From contig OX485803.1 in NCBI GenBank assembly GCA_950295325.1, positions 13,704,001 through 13,768,000 of the forward strand: 64,000 nucleotides of DNA, written 5' to 3'. This document shows positions 51,479 to 62,527 of this stretch, one piece after another. The first letter of the stretch is position 1. Each line of letters opens with the position of its first letter. Below the pieces are notes generated by a model that ran no database searches, had not been told where the DNA came from, and saw only the letters and a list, made by a program, of their open reading frames with translations. The position numbers were made by a program, and so were the translations under genes. Origin of the DNA: Polytrichum commune (lineage: Eukaryota; Streptophyta; Polytrichopsida; Polytrichales; Polytrichaceae).

Positions 51479-54286
51479 ATGTTGGCCTAATCATGTGGTC
51501 ATTTTTCTTGATCTGACACCCATATTTGAGTGGTATATAACAAAGCTAGTAGTGAGTCATTGACTCTAAAAGATACATCTAATGATGAGGTTAGGCTATG
51601 TGCTCAAAATATAGACACTATCATAGGTACAATAGTGAACACAGTTGCGAGTGCCTGTGTGATTGTCACTTAGGACCTTGCATTAATATGGTATGCATTC
51701 TTAAATGACTAGGAGAGTTGCCGAGGACCTCACTTGTATTGTTGCTTGCTCGATGCACATGTGTATGTGACTGATGGCAAACGATAATCCTTTTGAGGAT
51801 TCCCCTTCACGCAATCCTCCTTAATTTTGATGAGGCCTACAAATCAAATCAAATCAAACCATCATCAGGCATAAGTAGAGATCCCTAGTAGCTATCACAT
51901 AAAATCTTCTAACAAGAAGGTTGTAATTACTTTGTAACTACATGCTGGTTATAAAAAATCATTGTGACTCGTAACTAGAGGGTTGCAATATTGTAGCTGG
52001 AGATTTTGACCAAAGGTTAAGTCATGGAAAGACGTTTGTAACATGAGCATTGTAACTTGCTAAATTCTTGGTTCATTCATTTAATGATTACTTTTGCGAA
52101 CATACAAAATTGTGAACTTGTATGTTACTTGATTCCTCAACAAGTAGTATGTTACTTGAGCAAAGAAAACTAAGTATAAGTTCATGACCGATTCAAAAGT
52201 TGATTGATTGATGAAACCTATTTACAATGTACCTTAGTTAAAATCTTCTAAATTCCTATTATCATACAAACAACCCGTTTATTGGAGTTATTTAAATATT
52301 TTTCTAAGTGTTGACAAAATAAAAATGAGATGGTTGCAACTATGTTCAATGCTGCAAGTTATATAACATCAAAAGATTACAAATCGTGAGGGACAAAATT
52401 TTAAGACAAATTTAGTTAAATCACAGACTCTTGTATTCAAAAATGCTCGAGACAAGTAAAGAAAGCTGAGGCTGACTGATGCAATTCTCTTGAACCGGTG
52501 ACCATGAAAGTGCAGCTTCACATATGGAGATTGCTTCTGTGATTGAAGGGTAAAGGTATGCTCCTTGGTACCCCAATCTGATCCTACCACAGCTAAGGAA
52601 AATTGTATGCTAAGTTACTAACATTATGTTCTTCGAACCTTGTTTAGAACTCAATTCAGATGGTTGAACAAGGTAAGGAACAATATAATCTTATAGTTGA
52701 AAGTCAGAGATACTGAGATGGTCTCCGGGGAATGTGAGGCCCATAATCAATGTCTTGGACCTTTCAAGCTTAACAATGTGTTTGTCAGGATATATAACAT
52801 TTCTCAATAGCTCATGGATGTTTTGTGGGTTCTGAAGGACAAGGTACTTAATTGGATGCTTAAATCTCCACCTTCGGATGCGGGTATTCAAGGGACATTC
52901 TATGTGTATTAGATTGAATCTAGGCCTCCGTAATATTTTGAATGTGAACAAGGCTACCATGATATTGAACAATGTTATGCATCAAGTTGTTTGTTACGGG
53001 AAGTGGTTTCCCAAATGTGCACAATAAACTATATGGTATGTCAATTGCTAGTGCATTATGGGAAGAACTACAAAAATTGGATATTAAGATTGCTCACTTT
53101 CATACTAGATCAACATGTTGAGTTGATTGGATGGCATAGGAATTGAGATCCTGATATTTTTTTGCTACAGCTTATTCAAATTGAAATCAAATTGAAAATA
53201 TTGTGTGTAAAGTGGTAAGTGGCATATCACTTCATAGCTACATGTTGTTTCTTGACCTCATCACAAATTTTGGCTTGGCCTTGGAGCACAACTCTCGGTT
53301 CCATTGACATTTTTGGCCCAAAAATCTATTCTGAGATGAATGCGTGGATAATTGTTTTAGGAGTCCATGGTTAATGGAATCATTAGTAGAGATGTATAAC
53401 TGGGCGTGACATGGCCTCTAGTTGTCATGTCCAAAACAAATCTAGACTGTCAGATCTTGTAGGTTGTAACCAACAAGATCTAACAATCCAATTTTTTGGA
53501 ATTTTGGAAATATGTATTGCATATGACAAGAAAAATAATATTTTAGAGCATTGGGTAATAAGTTGATGAGCCTAGCAAGAGTAGGGATTGGGTCTTCCAC
53601 TTATGAAATAGAAGCTCTCTCAAGAATCTTATGGATGGCCTCTGCACCCTTAACAACTATGATTCCTTTCTCTTTTATACATGAGAAACCATTTCCTTTG
53701 TAGTCATCAAAGTCAACCATTATGTTGATTGTTATTTTGCAATCCACTACAAAGTAGTAGTCGACCACATTAGTTTACCCTTAGGTAAATTGTTGAGCTT
53801 ACCCCCCGCTAACGTGTTGTTTTTGGTCCGGGGCCACGTCACCATCACAAGATGTGATGCGACGTGACAAATGCAAACATGAGACCCCTACTAAAAGATG
53901 TCAACACAAATTTATTACTCATCCGTCAATATCTACATTATGCACAGTGATTATAAACATCTATGATAGCATTAACAAATTATCATGCTAATTAAAATTG
54001 TGATGCAAATGTGAAGATTCAGAGTTTTACTTCCCTTTATAGATAATTATATAAACATTACCAACCAATCATCAAATTAATTCATTGGATAAACCTTCAC
54101 GAATGGAGCACCTTGTTTATATCAACTTTCACATCAAAACGTTATCGCAATGATATTTTGGATTATGAGAAGAGTTCAAAGTTTTTACTTGTTAATGCAT
54201 TATAAGGGAAGCATTTCAAGTATATACGATAGTATGGATGCGATCCCTTGATGGTGTCGCTCTTTTGTGATACATCCATACTTGTG
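51479..54286. other. Non-coding stretch, one short unassigned frame
   Basis: The best frame is 52691-52972 minus (93 codons, ending in LTFPGDHLSISDFQL), non-repetitive and basic; it could be an exon or a relic, but nothing is recognised. The rest is AT-rich without identifiable features. Confidence 0.35.
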
Positions 54287-54291
54287 GGAAA
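54287..54291. repeat. Target-site duplication of the copia element (left)
   Basis: GGAAA, repeated at 59677-59681 after the right LTR; 5 bp is the usual length for copia integrases. Confidence 0.75.
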
Positions 54292-54516
54292 TTTTAGTTC
54301 ATTCATCCTATCAATAGTTCATTCATTCATTCATTAGAAGTATGTAGAAGGTTCGTAGTCGTTCTGGTAGTTTTCGTAGAAGTAGAGATAGGATATATAT
54401 AGTCACTCAACCACAGGGTTGATTATTATTAGTACAGGTAGCTGGAATAGTTCTAGTAGTTCTTTACTGATGTAATCTTCATTCAATTAGAGTAATAAAG
54501 TTCTGTTTATACAAAA
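54292..54516 (+). repeat. Left LTR of the copia element
   Basis: Begins TTTTAG and ends ACAAAA rather than the common TG...CA. It holds a short (ATTC)n run, a TATA-like GGATATATATAG near 54391-54402 and an AATAAAG near 54493, which would serve as promoter and polyadenylation signals. Confidence 0.85.
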
Positions 54517-54669
54517 GGTTATGGGCCGCCGACGACTTTAAGACTCGCTGTTCCCTGTCTGTCTGTTCACTGTCTGTCTCTCTGTCTGTCTGTATCGAAT
54601 ACAATTGTCTGTCAACACGTCATTTGTCAATGAAACTGTAAAATCTGTCTGTATTTTGTCTATGATCCA

Positions 54670-55734
54670 ATGGATAAGGATCTTTCTGGTATCGCTCGTT
54701 TTAACGGCGATGAGTTTCACATATGGAAGTGGCAGATTAAGGCCCTTCTTATGTATAAGAAGGTTTTTGGAGTACCAAATGGTACTGACCTTGAAGCAAA
54801 CGCTACAGACAAAGAAGCGTGGAAAGAGCGAGAATATCTTGCTTACTCAATCCTCTGTAATTCTGTTGAACGCAAATTGCTTGGATCTCTCCTTAACTGT
54901 ACAACTTCGAGAGAAATCTGGACCACACTCTTGTCACTATATGAACAGAATACTAGTCAAAATTTACATGAACTTCAGAAGAAATTCTTCCAGGCTACTA
55001 TTCTTCCTGAACAGTCTGTTACAGATTTTATTGCAAGTCTCAACCTCATTCTGAGTGAATTGACTGCTCTCGGTGATGAAACATTCACAGAAGACACGAT
55101 GATTTCTAAACTACTTTCCTCTCTACCTGAAGGTTTCGATAATTTCTTAACATCCTGGGAGAGTACACCAGCCACTGAACGAACCTTGATTAACCTTAAG
55201 CTTCGTCTTATCAAAGAAGAACAGAAAATTAAGAAAAGACTTCTTAATGAGACTATTGCTGCTACGAGTGCTTTCTACTCACATACTCCGATTAATCGTG
55301 GTCGAGGTCGTTTTCCGAACAGTCTTCCTCCTTCTGGTTCTTCTCGTGGTCTATCGAATAGTGGGAGAGGTTTTTCGACCAGTGGGAGGGGATTTCTACA
55401 GAACAGTGGGAGAGGTGCTTCACCGTTTCGAAGGGGTGTTTCTTTTCTTGACTCTTGTCGTTCATCTCGTCCTATTCCAAGGTATTCGGCAGCCGAATTG
55501 GCGCATGTCAAGCAACATATGCGTTGCATTGAATGCGGACAGTATGGTCATTGGCGTCAAGAGTGTCCACATCTCTTTCCTACAAATTCTGAATCTCTGC
55601 AAAATTTTAATTCCACTCGTGTTCATTTTGCTGAAGTTTCTCCGTCTTCTTTTTCACCTGAATCCTCAATTACACCTGAAGTATCACCTCTTCCTGTCGA
55701 TACTCTTCTTTCTCTCGATGAAGATTTTTCATGA
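54670..55734 (+). CDS. Copia gag (nucleocapsid-bearing capsid protein)
   Basis: 354 codons. The start FNGDEFHIWKWQIKALL and the blocks AYSILCNSV, EIWTTLLSLYEQ, LLSSLPEGFDNFLTSW match the plant copia gag (UBN2-type) region. Residues ~210-260 are Gly/Arg/Ser-rich (RGRGRFPN, SGRGF repeats). At ~287 CIECGQYGHWRQEC is the CCHC zinc knuckle (C-x2-C-x4-H-x4-C) that binds element RNA. The frame ends with TGA just after a T5 run at 55725-55729, where protease coding continues in another frame; a one-base difference in this run accounts for the change. Confidence 0.9.
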   Translation: MDKDLSGIARFNGDEFHIWKWQIKALLMYKKVFGVPNGTDLEANATDKEAWKEREYLAYSILCNSVERKLLGSLLNCTTSREIWTTLLSLYEQNTSQNLHELQKKFFQATILPEQSVTDFIASLNLILSELTALGDETFTEDTMISKLLSSLPEGFDNFLTSWESTPATERTLINLKLRLIKEEQKIKKRLLNETIAATSAFYSHTPINRGRGRFPNSLPPSGSSRGLSNSGRGFSTSGRGFLQNSGRGASPFRRGVSFLDSCRSSRPIPRYSAAELAHVKQHMRCIECGQYGHWRQECPHLFPTNSESLQNFNSTRVHFAEVSPSSFSPESSITPEVSPLPVDTLLSLDEDFS

Positions 55735-56386
55735 TACATTTGAACAGCTTCAATTAGATGACTCTTATTCCGAAGCTTATTCAGATACGCCCGATTTCCA
55801 ATCTACTCATCCTCTTTCTAGAGGCTATATGGCTCTATCTTCTTCTGTCACTCCTAATCTTCTCCTTGACGTCTGGATCGCAGACAGTGGTGCAAATCAG
55901 CACATGTCTCACAAGCTTGAATGGTTCACATCCTACACACCATTACCTATTGCCAATTCTTGGCTAATTACTTCTATAGCAGGACATAAGACATACGTTG
56001 CCGGTACTGGAACAATTCGATTCTTATTACAACTTCCAGATCGTACAGAGATATTCTCTCTTGAAAACGTCTTGTATGTCCCTGGTTTAGATTGCAATTT
56101 GTTTTCTACAACAGCCATGGCCAAGAAATATGGTCTCATCTTCACAGGCGCTGCTGATACTTGTACATTCACGAAGGACAGTGAGTTGTATCTCACAGGG
56201 CGTTTACGGAATGACATGTATATCCTGGACTTAACAGTTCTCTTGCCTCAAACTATTGCTACACATGCAAGTAGTTTTGGTAATATTCCGAAATCGCAAG
56301 AACGCCAATCCATTCAGACTTGGCATCATCGATTTGCTCATCTCAATTTTGAGATGATCAAACAGACAAATGATCAATACAGATGA
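55735..56386 (+). CDS. Copia protease and start of integrase (separate frame from gag)
   Basis: Continues gag-pol in the +1 frame relative to gag. WIADSGANQHM contains the aspartic-protease catalytic D-S-G. VLYVPGLDCNLFS follows, then the integrase zinc-domain beginning WHHRFAHLN (His pair). The frame ends at a TGA where a 13-bp unit (TGATCAATACAGA) is repeated at 56371-56383 and 56384-56396; a 13-bp tandem duplication shifts the frame by one. This frame also overlaps the 3' half of gag from 55247, but that overlap is not the coding frame there. Confidence 0.8.
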
Positions 56387-59300
56387 TCAATACAGATTTG
56401 ATGAATTGATCAAATTGATGTACAAATTGATCAAATTTGATGTCTGTACAGATTTTGTATTCGGTTCTGTTCTTGGTCTTCAATTGTCTAAGCGAGAGCC
56501 AGATCATCTCTGTGAAGGGTGTCAGTTCGGCAAGCATCACCGAACTCCGTTTCCTATAAATCCTGTTAGACAGCGGTTTCCCAAGCCCGGCAATCTTCTA
56601 CATGGAGACATTTGCGGACCAATGTCTGTGCCTTCTCATGGCGGCTCTGTCTACTTTGTCCTATTCAAGGACGATGCAACTTCCTATCGGTTTGTTTTCT
56701 GTATTCGCAGGAAATCTGAAGCACTTGCATGCTTTAAGAAAGTTTGTATCCAGCTTACTCAAGACACAGGCTATTCTGTTCATATGCTTCGAACAGATAG
56801 AGGGGGAGAATTCGCCAACAAAGCATTCGACCAGTATTTGGATGCTCACTCTATTCGTCGAGAGTATACTACTCCTTATACACCGGAGCAAAATTCAGTG
56901 GCAGAAAGGGAGAATCGTACCATTATGGAAGGCGTTCGCAGTTGTCTACATCACGCCCAGATTAACAAGAAATTTTGGGCAGAAGCAGTTCACTATTTGG
57001 TATATACCCTAAATCGCACAGGGACTAGACTTCTTTCTGATTACACTCCTTTCGAGGCTTATTTTGGAGTTCCTCCTTCTGTCTCTCATCTCCGACCATT
57101 TGGTTGTCCGACATTCGTTCATATTCCTACTCAGTTGCGTCGCAAACTGGATCCTAAAGCTCAACAGGGTATATTTGTTGGTTATTCAGATGAGAGCAAG
57201 GCTTTTAGGGTATGGCTTCCTGGACAATCTCGAGTCATTACATCTAGAGATGTCACTTTCGATGAAGAAAAGATTGTTAAATATAACGTATCAGTTTCTC
57301 CATCACCTACTTCACAATCTTCTCAGATTCCCAGTGCTATCACTGCAGTCAACACTTCTTATACTTCTTCTCATTCTGATAATCTTCCTCCTCTTTCTAC
57401 TACTATTGAGAATGGTCCTTCATCGTCGATTTCTTTTACGAACAGCCTGTCTCCTCACAATTCATCTCGACAGCATTCTTCTACACCGGACAGGATACTT
57501 CCTACCGAAGCAGGACCAAGTAATTCCGGCCACATCATCGACCACATTCCTGAATTATCTCCAGATCCTGTTCAGGACCACGATACAGGTCAGCCTATTA
57601 TTCCTGTTTCTATTCCTGATGATCCATACGATTTTTCTACTCAAAATGACACAGCAGATCATGTTACTTCTCAAACGGTGCATGGATCCTCTACACAAAC
57701 ATCTGCTGTACATTCTGTTGAAAATTCTTCTTCATCATTGTCTCGCCGAGATGTTCACCCTCCTATCCGTTATGGGGATTGGTACTATGCCTTTTCAGCG
57801 ATGGCTGGAACACTTCCTTCTGTCCCTAAAACTTATCAGGAAGCCATTCAGGGTCCTTTTGCATCACAGTGGAAAGCTGCAATGGATGAAGAATTTAATA
57901 GTCTCATTACCAATAAGACATGGCGACTTACAACTCTTCCACCAGGAAGAAAGGCTATTCGCTGCAAATGGGTATATGCTTTGAAGACGAAACCTGACGG
58001 CAGCCTTGATCGTTTTAAAGCAAGATTAGTCGCGAAAGGGTGTAGTCAGATTCCAGGGGTGGACTTCCACGAAACATTTTCACCGACTGTTAAATATGAC
58101 AGTCTTCGAATTATCCTAGCCCTTGTAGCTTCACTTGACCTTCATATGACGCAGTTTGACATTAAAACAGCTTTTCTCTATGGAAGCATTCAAGAAGAAA
58201 TTTATATGGAACAGGTTGAGGGTTATGTTGATCCAACATGGCTTGAGGCTGTTTGTCAACTCCTTCAAGCTTTATATGGCTTGCGACAATCAAGTCGAGC
58301 TTGGAGTAAGAAGATGGAGGGATTTCTTAGAGCTTTTGGGTTGATTCAAGCAGCTGTTGATCATTGTGTATATTATTCCCATCAGGCAGGAGTAATTACG
58401 ATTGTTACCATTTTTGTGGACGATGGACTCATCTGTTCCAATGATCCTGCTCGTATTACTTCTATACTAAAGTATATGAGCGATGTTTTTGTTACCAAAA
58501 TTTCCGACCCCGAGGTTTATGTCGGTCTACACTTGACCCGTGATCGCCAACAGAGGACAATCTCAATTGACCAAGAGCGCTATATTCAAGACAAAATTGT
58601 TGATCAATATGGTTTACATGCAGCCCATCCTGCCGCGACGCCGGCTGATCCTTCTTTGAGGATATCTGCAGTCATGTCATCTAACGTTACACAATCTCTG
58701 GTTGAATTTCCTTTTCTGAATATGATTGGTAGTTGTCAGTTTGCTGCCATTACTACTCGATGTGATATTTCCTATGCAACTAACGCAGTTGCGACTTCGA
58801 AACGACTGGGTTTACCGACAGCAGCTCAATGCAATGCTATTAAGCGTATTGGGCGATATTTGAAGGGCACTAAGAATTTCAAGCTTGTTCTGGGAGGCCT
58901 AACAGGTAATGGTATTCTCACTGCGTACACAGATGCTGATTATGGAGCTGATCATTTGGATCGAAAATCTCGTATTGGATACATTCTATTTTTCAACAAT
59001 GGCCCTGTCGCTTGGGGCTCGAAAAAGCAATCCTGTGTTGCGACATCAACTACTCATGCAGAGTACATTGCATTGTACACTGTCACTAAGGAAGTTATTT
59101 GGTGCCGTAGGCTGCTAGCAGCTTTAGGGTACGCACAACCAGCACCTACGGTTATCTACACTGATAGCCAAAGTGCTATTCGCCTGGCAATGAATCCTGA
59201 ATTCCATGCCCAAACCAAGCATATTGATATCAAGTATCACTATACTCGTGAACAAATTCTTCTTCAGTCAATTCAGCTACAGTATATTAATACACATGTT

Positions 59301-59402
59301 CAGCTTGCTGATATTCTTACGAAGCCTCTTACTCCAGAGCAATTTCGTAGACTTAGGGATTCTATACTCACACTTGATTCTTCTTTACCGCTTGAGACTT
59401 GA
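56370..59402 (+). CDS. Copia integrase, reverse transcriptase and RNase H
   Basis: 1010 open codons. Zinc-domain Cys pair CEGCQFGKHH, then the integrase D-D-E triad in HGDICGPM, RTDRGGEF and PEQNSVAERENR. A Ser/Thr-rich linker follows (~residues 300-450). RT motifs: WRLTTLPPGRKAIRCKWVY, RLVAKG, FDIKTAFLYGSIQEEIYM and TIFVDDGLI (catalytic Asp pair). RNase H: AYTDADYGADHLDRKSRIGY, SSTTHAEYIA-like ATSTTHAEYIAL, IYTDSQSAIRLAMNP and KHIDIKYHYTREQ, ending with LADILTKPL. Within this frame all catalytic residues are present. The first ~35 residues are an AT-rich GATCAA-repeat stretch. The RT family is plant copia; I do not assign a lineage. Confidence 0.92.
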   Translation: MINTDDQYRFDELIKLMYKLIKFDVCTDFVFGSVLGLQLSKREPDHLCEGCQFGKHHRTPFPINPVRQRFPKPGNLLHGDICGPMSVPSHGGSVYFVLFKDDATSYRFVFCIRRKSEALACFKKVCIQLTQDTGYSVHMLRTDRGGEFANKAFDQYLDAHSIRREYTTPYTPEQNSVAERENRTIMEGVRSCLHHAQINKKFWAEAVHYLVYTLNRTGTRLLSDYTPFEAYFGVPPSVSHLRPFGCPTFVHIPTQLRRKLDPKAQQGIFVGYSDESKAFRVWLPGQSRVITSRDVTFDEEKIVKYNVSVSPSPTSQSSQIPSAITAVNTSYTSSHSDNLPPLSTTIENGPSSSISFTNSLSPHNSSRQHSSTPDRILPTEAGPSNSGHIIDHIPELSPDPVQDHDTGQPIIPVSIPDDPYDFSTQNDTADHVTSQTVHGSSTQTSAVHSVENSSSSLSRRDVHPPIRYGDWYYAFSAMAGTLPSVPKTYQEAIQGPFASQWKAAMDEEFNSLITNKTWRLTTLPPGRKAIRCKWVYALKTKPDGSLDRFKARLVAKGCSQIPGVDFHETFSPTVKYDSLRIILALVASLDLHMTQFDIKTAFLYGSIQEEIYMEQVEGYVDPTWLEAVCQLLQALYGLRQSSRAWSKKMEGFLRAFGLIQAAVDHCVYYSHQAGVITIVTIFVDDGLICSNDPARITSILKYMSDVFVTKISDPEVYVGLHLTRDRQQRTISIDQERYIQDKIVDQYGLHAAHPAATPADPSLRISAVMSSNVTQSLVEFPFLNMIGSCQFAAITTRCDISYATNAVATSKRLGLPTAAQCNAIKRIGRYLKGTKNFKLVLGGLTGNGILTAYTDADYGADHLDRKSRIGYILFFNNGPVAWGSKKQSCVATSTTHAEYIALYTVTKEVIWCRRLLAALGYAQPAPTVIYTDSQSAIRLAMNPEFHAQTKHIDIKYHYTREQILLQSIQLQYINTHVQLADILTKPLTPEQFRRLRDSILTLDSSLPLET

Positions 59403-59441
59403 AGTGGGAGATTGTTTAATATCAAGTCCCTGCGGTTGAGT

Positions 59442-59451
59442 GAAGTGGGAG
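59442..59451 (+). promoter_or_regulatory. Polypurine tract of the copia element
   Basis: GAAGTGGGAG directly before the right LTR primes plus-strand DNA synthesis in LTR retrotransposons. A near copy stands at 59401-59410. Confidence 0.7.
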
Positions 59452-59676
59452 TTTTAGTTCATTCATCCTATCAATAGTTCATTCATTCATTCATTAGAAG
59501 TATGTAGAAGGTTCGTAGTCGTTCTGGTAGTTTTCGTAGAAGTAGAGATAGGATATATATAGTCACTCAACCACATGGTTGATTATTATTAGTACAGGTA
59601 GCTGGAATAGTTCTAGTAGTTCTTTACTGATGTAATCTTCATTCAATTAGAGTAATAAAGTTCTGTTTATACAAAA
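59452..59676 (+). repeat. Right LTR of the copia element
   Basis: Matches 54292-54516 with one substitution. Confidence 0.9.
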
Positions 59677-59681
59677 GGAAA
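59677..59681. repeat. Target-site duplication of the copia element (right)
   Basis: GGAAA, as at 54287-54291. Confidence 0.75.
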
Positions 59682-60779
59682 GTACTGGAAATCACAAGTG
59701 GAATGCACTGTGATGCTTTCAAAGTCATCCTATCAAAATGTCATTATCACTGAAAGTGTCATAGGTACTTTAGGGCATGTGTCTCTATTACCATAACCTT
59801 CCAATGATAGAAGATTTGTTAGAACTGATCATAAGAATAAACCTGCCAACAAAGGTATAAATACTTAATTGTGAGTTACTTGTAGCATGCTCACACTAGG
59901 ACCAACGATTGGTCTACAACATTGGGAGAGTTTGTAGTTTGATAGGATTTTATGTCTTGTATGCAGTGAAGTGAAGGAGCGAAATTGTTATACATTATAT
60001 CCCGTGAGGTTGCTGTGAGTACGACAGAAAAATTGGTGCTGACAGTAATAAATTTCGGAAAGAGATGAACTTTCATTATCAAGAGGGAGCCCTGCTGCTA
60101 CCAGGGAGCAATGATTGGCCCTAGTATAGGCATGGCATTACTTAGCACTAGAGGTAAAACATGTCCAAATCAACAGTGTATGGTTGATGGAATTACGATC
60201 GATATGGTCACCAGCGGTTGCAAGTAGTCGGTGCAATCTTGATGGCCAAGTTGAAAACTGGGTGATGTTTCAATATCATTGTTTTGGGCCCACTAGGTTT
60301 TCTACAGGCGAGGATCCCCATCTTCATGGTGATGCATACCCTTTGCCCTTTCTGCCATACTGAGTGGCATGGAAAAAGAAGAGGAAAATCCTAGAAAGCT
60401 CACATCGTGCAAGGAGGTGATGACAATACCCAAAATGGTGTGGGCCAACCCACATATAACAACCACGTAGACCGGTTTGTTGTGCAACCAAGAAACACCA
60501 ACCCTCAGGCCAAAACGTACACCCAACCCATAAATTCGGCAACCGAATGGCTACCAAAATAACGGTGGCCAGTGAAAAAGGTTGACATGGCAACCAAAAC
60601 AACTAAAAACAAGCTCAAACCATAAATGGGTTAGAACCACCCACATTCATGCAGAAATGACAGTGAAAATGATGGTTCTAATTAGAATGGTAGTGGATAT
60701 GGAGGCTAGCAACATTGTTGAACATGGTTCATTTGGACACGATTTCCTCTAGTGTAGTAAGTTGATTGCTTGGGTTGAT
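59682..60779. other. Non-coding stretch, nothing recognised
   Basis: Short frames only. Two overlapping frames near 60302-60602 on the minus strand do not resemble known proteins. Confidence 0.35.
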
Positions 60780-60870
60780 GAAACCCTACATGTGGCGGTT
60801 TACAATGAGTATTGAGCGAGACACTGTTTTGGTGACACTGCATACAATGTTTAGTGTAGTTTTCAAAGTG
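60780..60870 (+). repeat. Interspersed repeat also present at 2278-2395
   Basis: Shares GCGGTTTACAAT.AGTATTGA, TTGGTGACAC and TACAAT.TTTAGTG.AG with the distant copy. Confidence 0.4.
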
Positions 60871-61189
60871 GGATCTGGGAAATAAATATTGTGTCCAAAA
60901 CAAGATCCATAATGTCTACTTACATCTGCCTATGCTTGGTACGTAGGCATCCAAATTCATAAGCTCCATGAACTTACTTGATCAAACAATCAAGCCATTG
61001 AGTAAAGCATCCATCTTTACCTCTTGTTCCAAACTTTCCAAATAAAAAAGAAAAACTATGACATTCTGCAGAAGAATTGCATAAACATGGAGCAATTTGA
61101 TTGCACACTTGAAATATTGGTGTAAGGTAGGCAGATGGTATTGGATTACTTTTCCTAATTGGATCCTTAGTATTTGATTGGAATGTGGT

Positions 61190-61505
61190 TAGGCGGGGAT
61201 CAAAAAAACAAACAGCATATAGACACATGCTTTAAAGAGACTGGACAACATCTTCAAATTTATTGCCTAAACCATACTCAATAGTGAACTCAATTAGGAA
61301 GACCTACGTAACTAATTAAGAAGAAATCAGCAATCAAGCACTTTTTGATAACCATGACTAAATCAGGAGAGGTCTGACTTTCGATTTGTTGTTATTTTTT
61401 TTTGGGTGTTTCATTGTTGATTTGCTAACGTAACAAAAATTGTAGACGTGAAATCTGATCAATATAAAGGTAGAGAACAAGAAAAACTTTCGGAATAACA
61501 CCCGC
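61190..61505 (+). repeat. Interspersed ~310-bp repeat, copy B
   Basis: Collinear with 51165-51478, same orientation, 10 kb apart, on the other side of the copia insertion. Both end near GGAATAACACCC.CATA. Confidence 0.65.
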
Positions 61506-62527
61506 ATACAGTACTTTGGAAGGAGCAAAGTCGACATGAAATCGACGCCTAAAGACACCGCGAGTTCAGAAAATCCTCAAGAGCCACGCATCGGCCGGGA
61601 TGAAGATAAGGATTCTGTGGATATATAACACCGGCAAAGTTCCCCTGAGTCCAATTATTGATACCTCGTTTGTCAAGTGCTTCCATCCAGCATCAATGGC
61701 TGCCTGCCACGATAGCAATGAGCTTTAGCAGTAACATTTTTTGATCGTTGACGGCATTGATCGAGAGGCAAATCACCTGCTTTCACCCAGCGAGAAGGTA
61801 GATTGCATTAAAGTTCGCAGCTCTAGCTGGTTGTGAGTGGCTGATCCTGATTTTGTTTTCGTGTCTTGAGCTCTTGTCCCGATTTCCTTGTGACTGGCCC
61901 AGAAGTGTTAGAAAGCTCCGCACATTCACTTCCTCAACTGGCATCAAAACTAGTACGACTTATTGCAATTTCTTGCTTTAAGTCATTCCTTAAAGCAAAT
62001 TCTTTATGGTAATTCTTGTAATTCTTTATGGTTTCTTGGTATCAAATGAGTATCCATTTGTAGAATTGAAGACTGGAGGTTGAGTATTTTGCTCACATTT
62101 GCTTTCCTAAAGACATTCAGCAGGCAAACTTCTTGCGAAGGATTTCCCTACATAAATCATGCCAGTTGGGGTTATGCCACATCTGAAGAGTTGTTGGCCT
62201 CGCAAAAATTCTGACCATTAAGCTATGTCCACAACACTCATCACCCCTCCTTTTGTCATTTGGAAGCATTGCGGTGTGGTGATAAGGAAACATTTACAGT
62301 AAACAGCCACCTTCTTGATTAACTTTCGAAAGTTCTCTTTTCTCTAGGAAACTTTTTGCGAGTATTAGCATAGAGATTATCAGGTTCCTTGGCTGGTAGA
62401 TAAACCACTCATCTGAGATTTAGATGAAGGCTCACTAGCATGTTGTACACCACTGAATAGCTGCCATGACCATCAGTACTATAAATGCCTTCATAAAATT
62501 TCGGGGGAATGGGCTGCAGATTGCTGT
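61506..62527. other. Non-coding stretch, nothing recognised
   Basis: Mixed composition with no long frame and no recognisable RNA. Confidence 0.35.

Larger units (their letters stand above)
54292..59676 (+). mobile_element. Young Ty1/copia LTR retrotransposon (5.4 kb)
   Basis: 225-bp LTRs at 54292-54516 and 59452-59676 differ at one position (CACAGGG versus CACATGG). The 5-bp GGAAA flanks and the near-identity of the LTRs indicate a recent insertion. The order inside is gag, protease, integrase, RT, RNase H, which defines copia. A polypurine tract GAAGTGGGAG sits at 59442-59451. A primer-binding site complementary to initiator tRNA-Met was not recognised after the left LTR. Two frame changes (near 55725 and 56371) interrupt gag-pol. 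Confidence 0.92.

Noticed and set aside
55247-55734. Coding in the second frame overlapping gag
   Set aside because: Gag motifs including the zinc knuckle are in the other frame; the overlap translates to Leu/Val-rich noise until protease begins.
57064-57984. 306-codon Leu-rich frame within copia pol
   Set aside because: It is a shadow of the integrase-RT linker, with an implausible Leu-rich composition.
54292-59676. Endogenous pararetrovirus or gypsy element
   Set aside because: Integrase precedes RT and the RT box is FVDD, which is copia order.
60302-60602. Overlapping minus-strand frames as a gene
   Set aside because: Composition is odd and no start, splice or domain evidence supports them.
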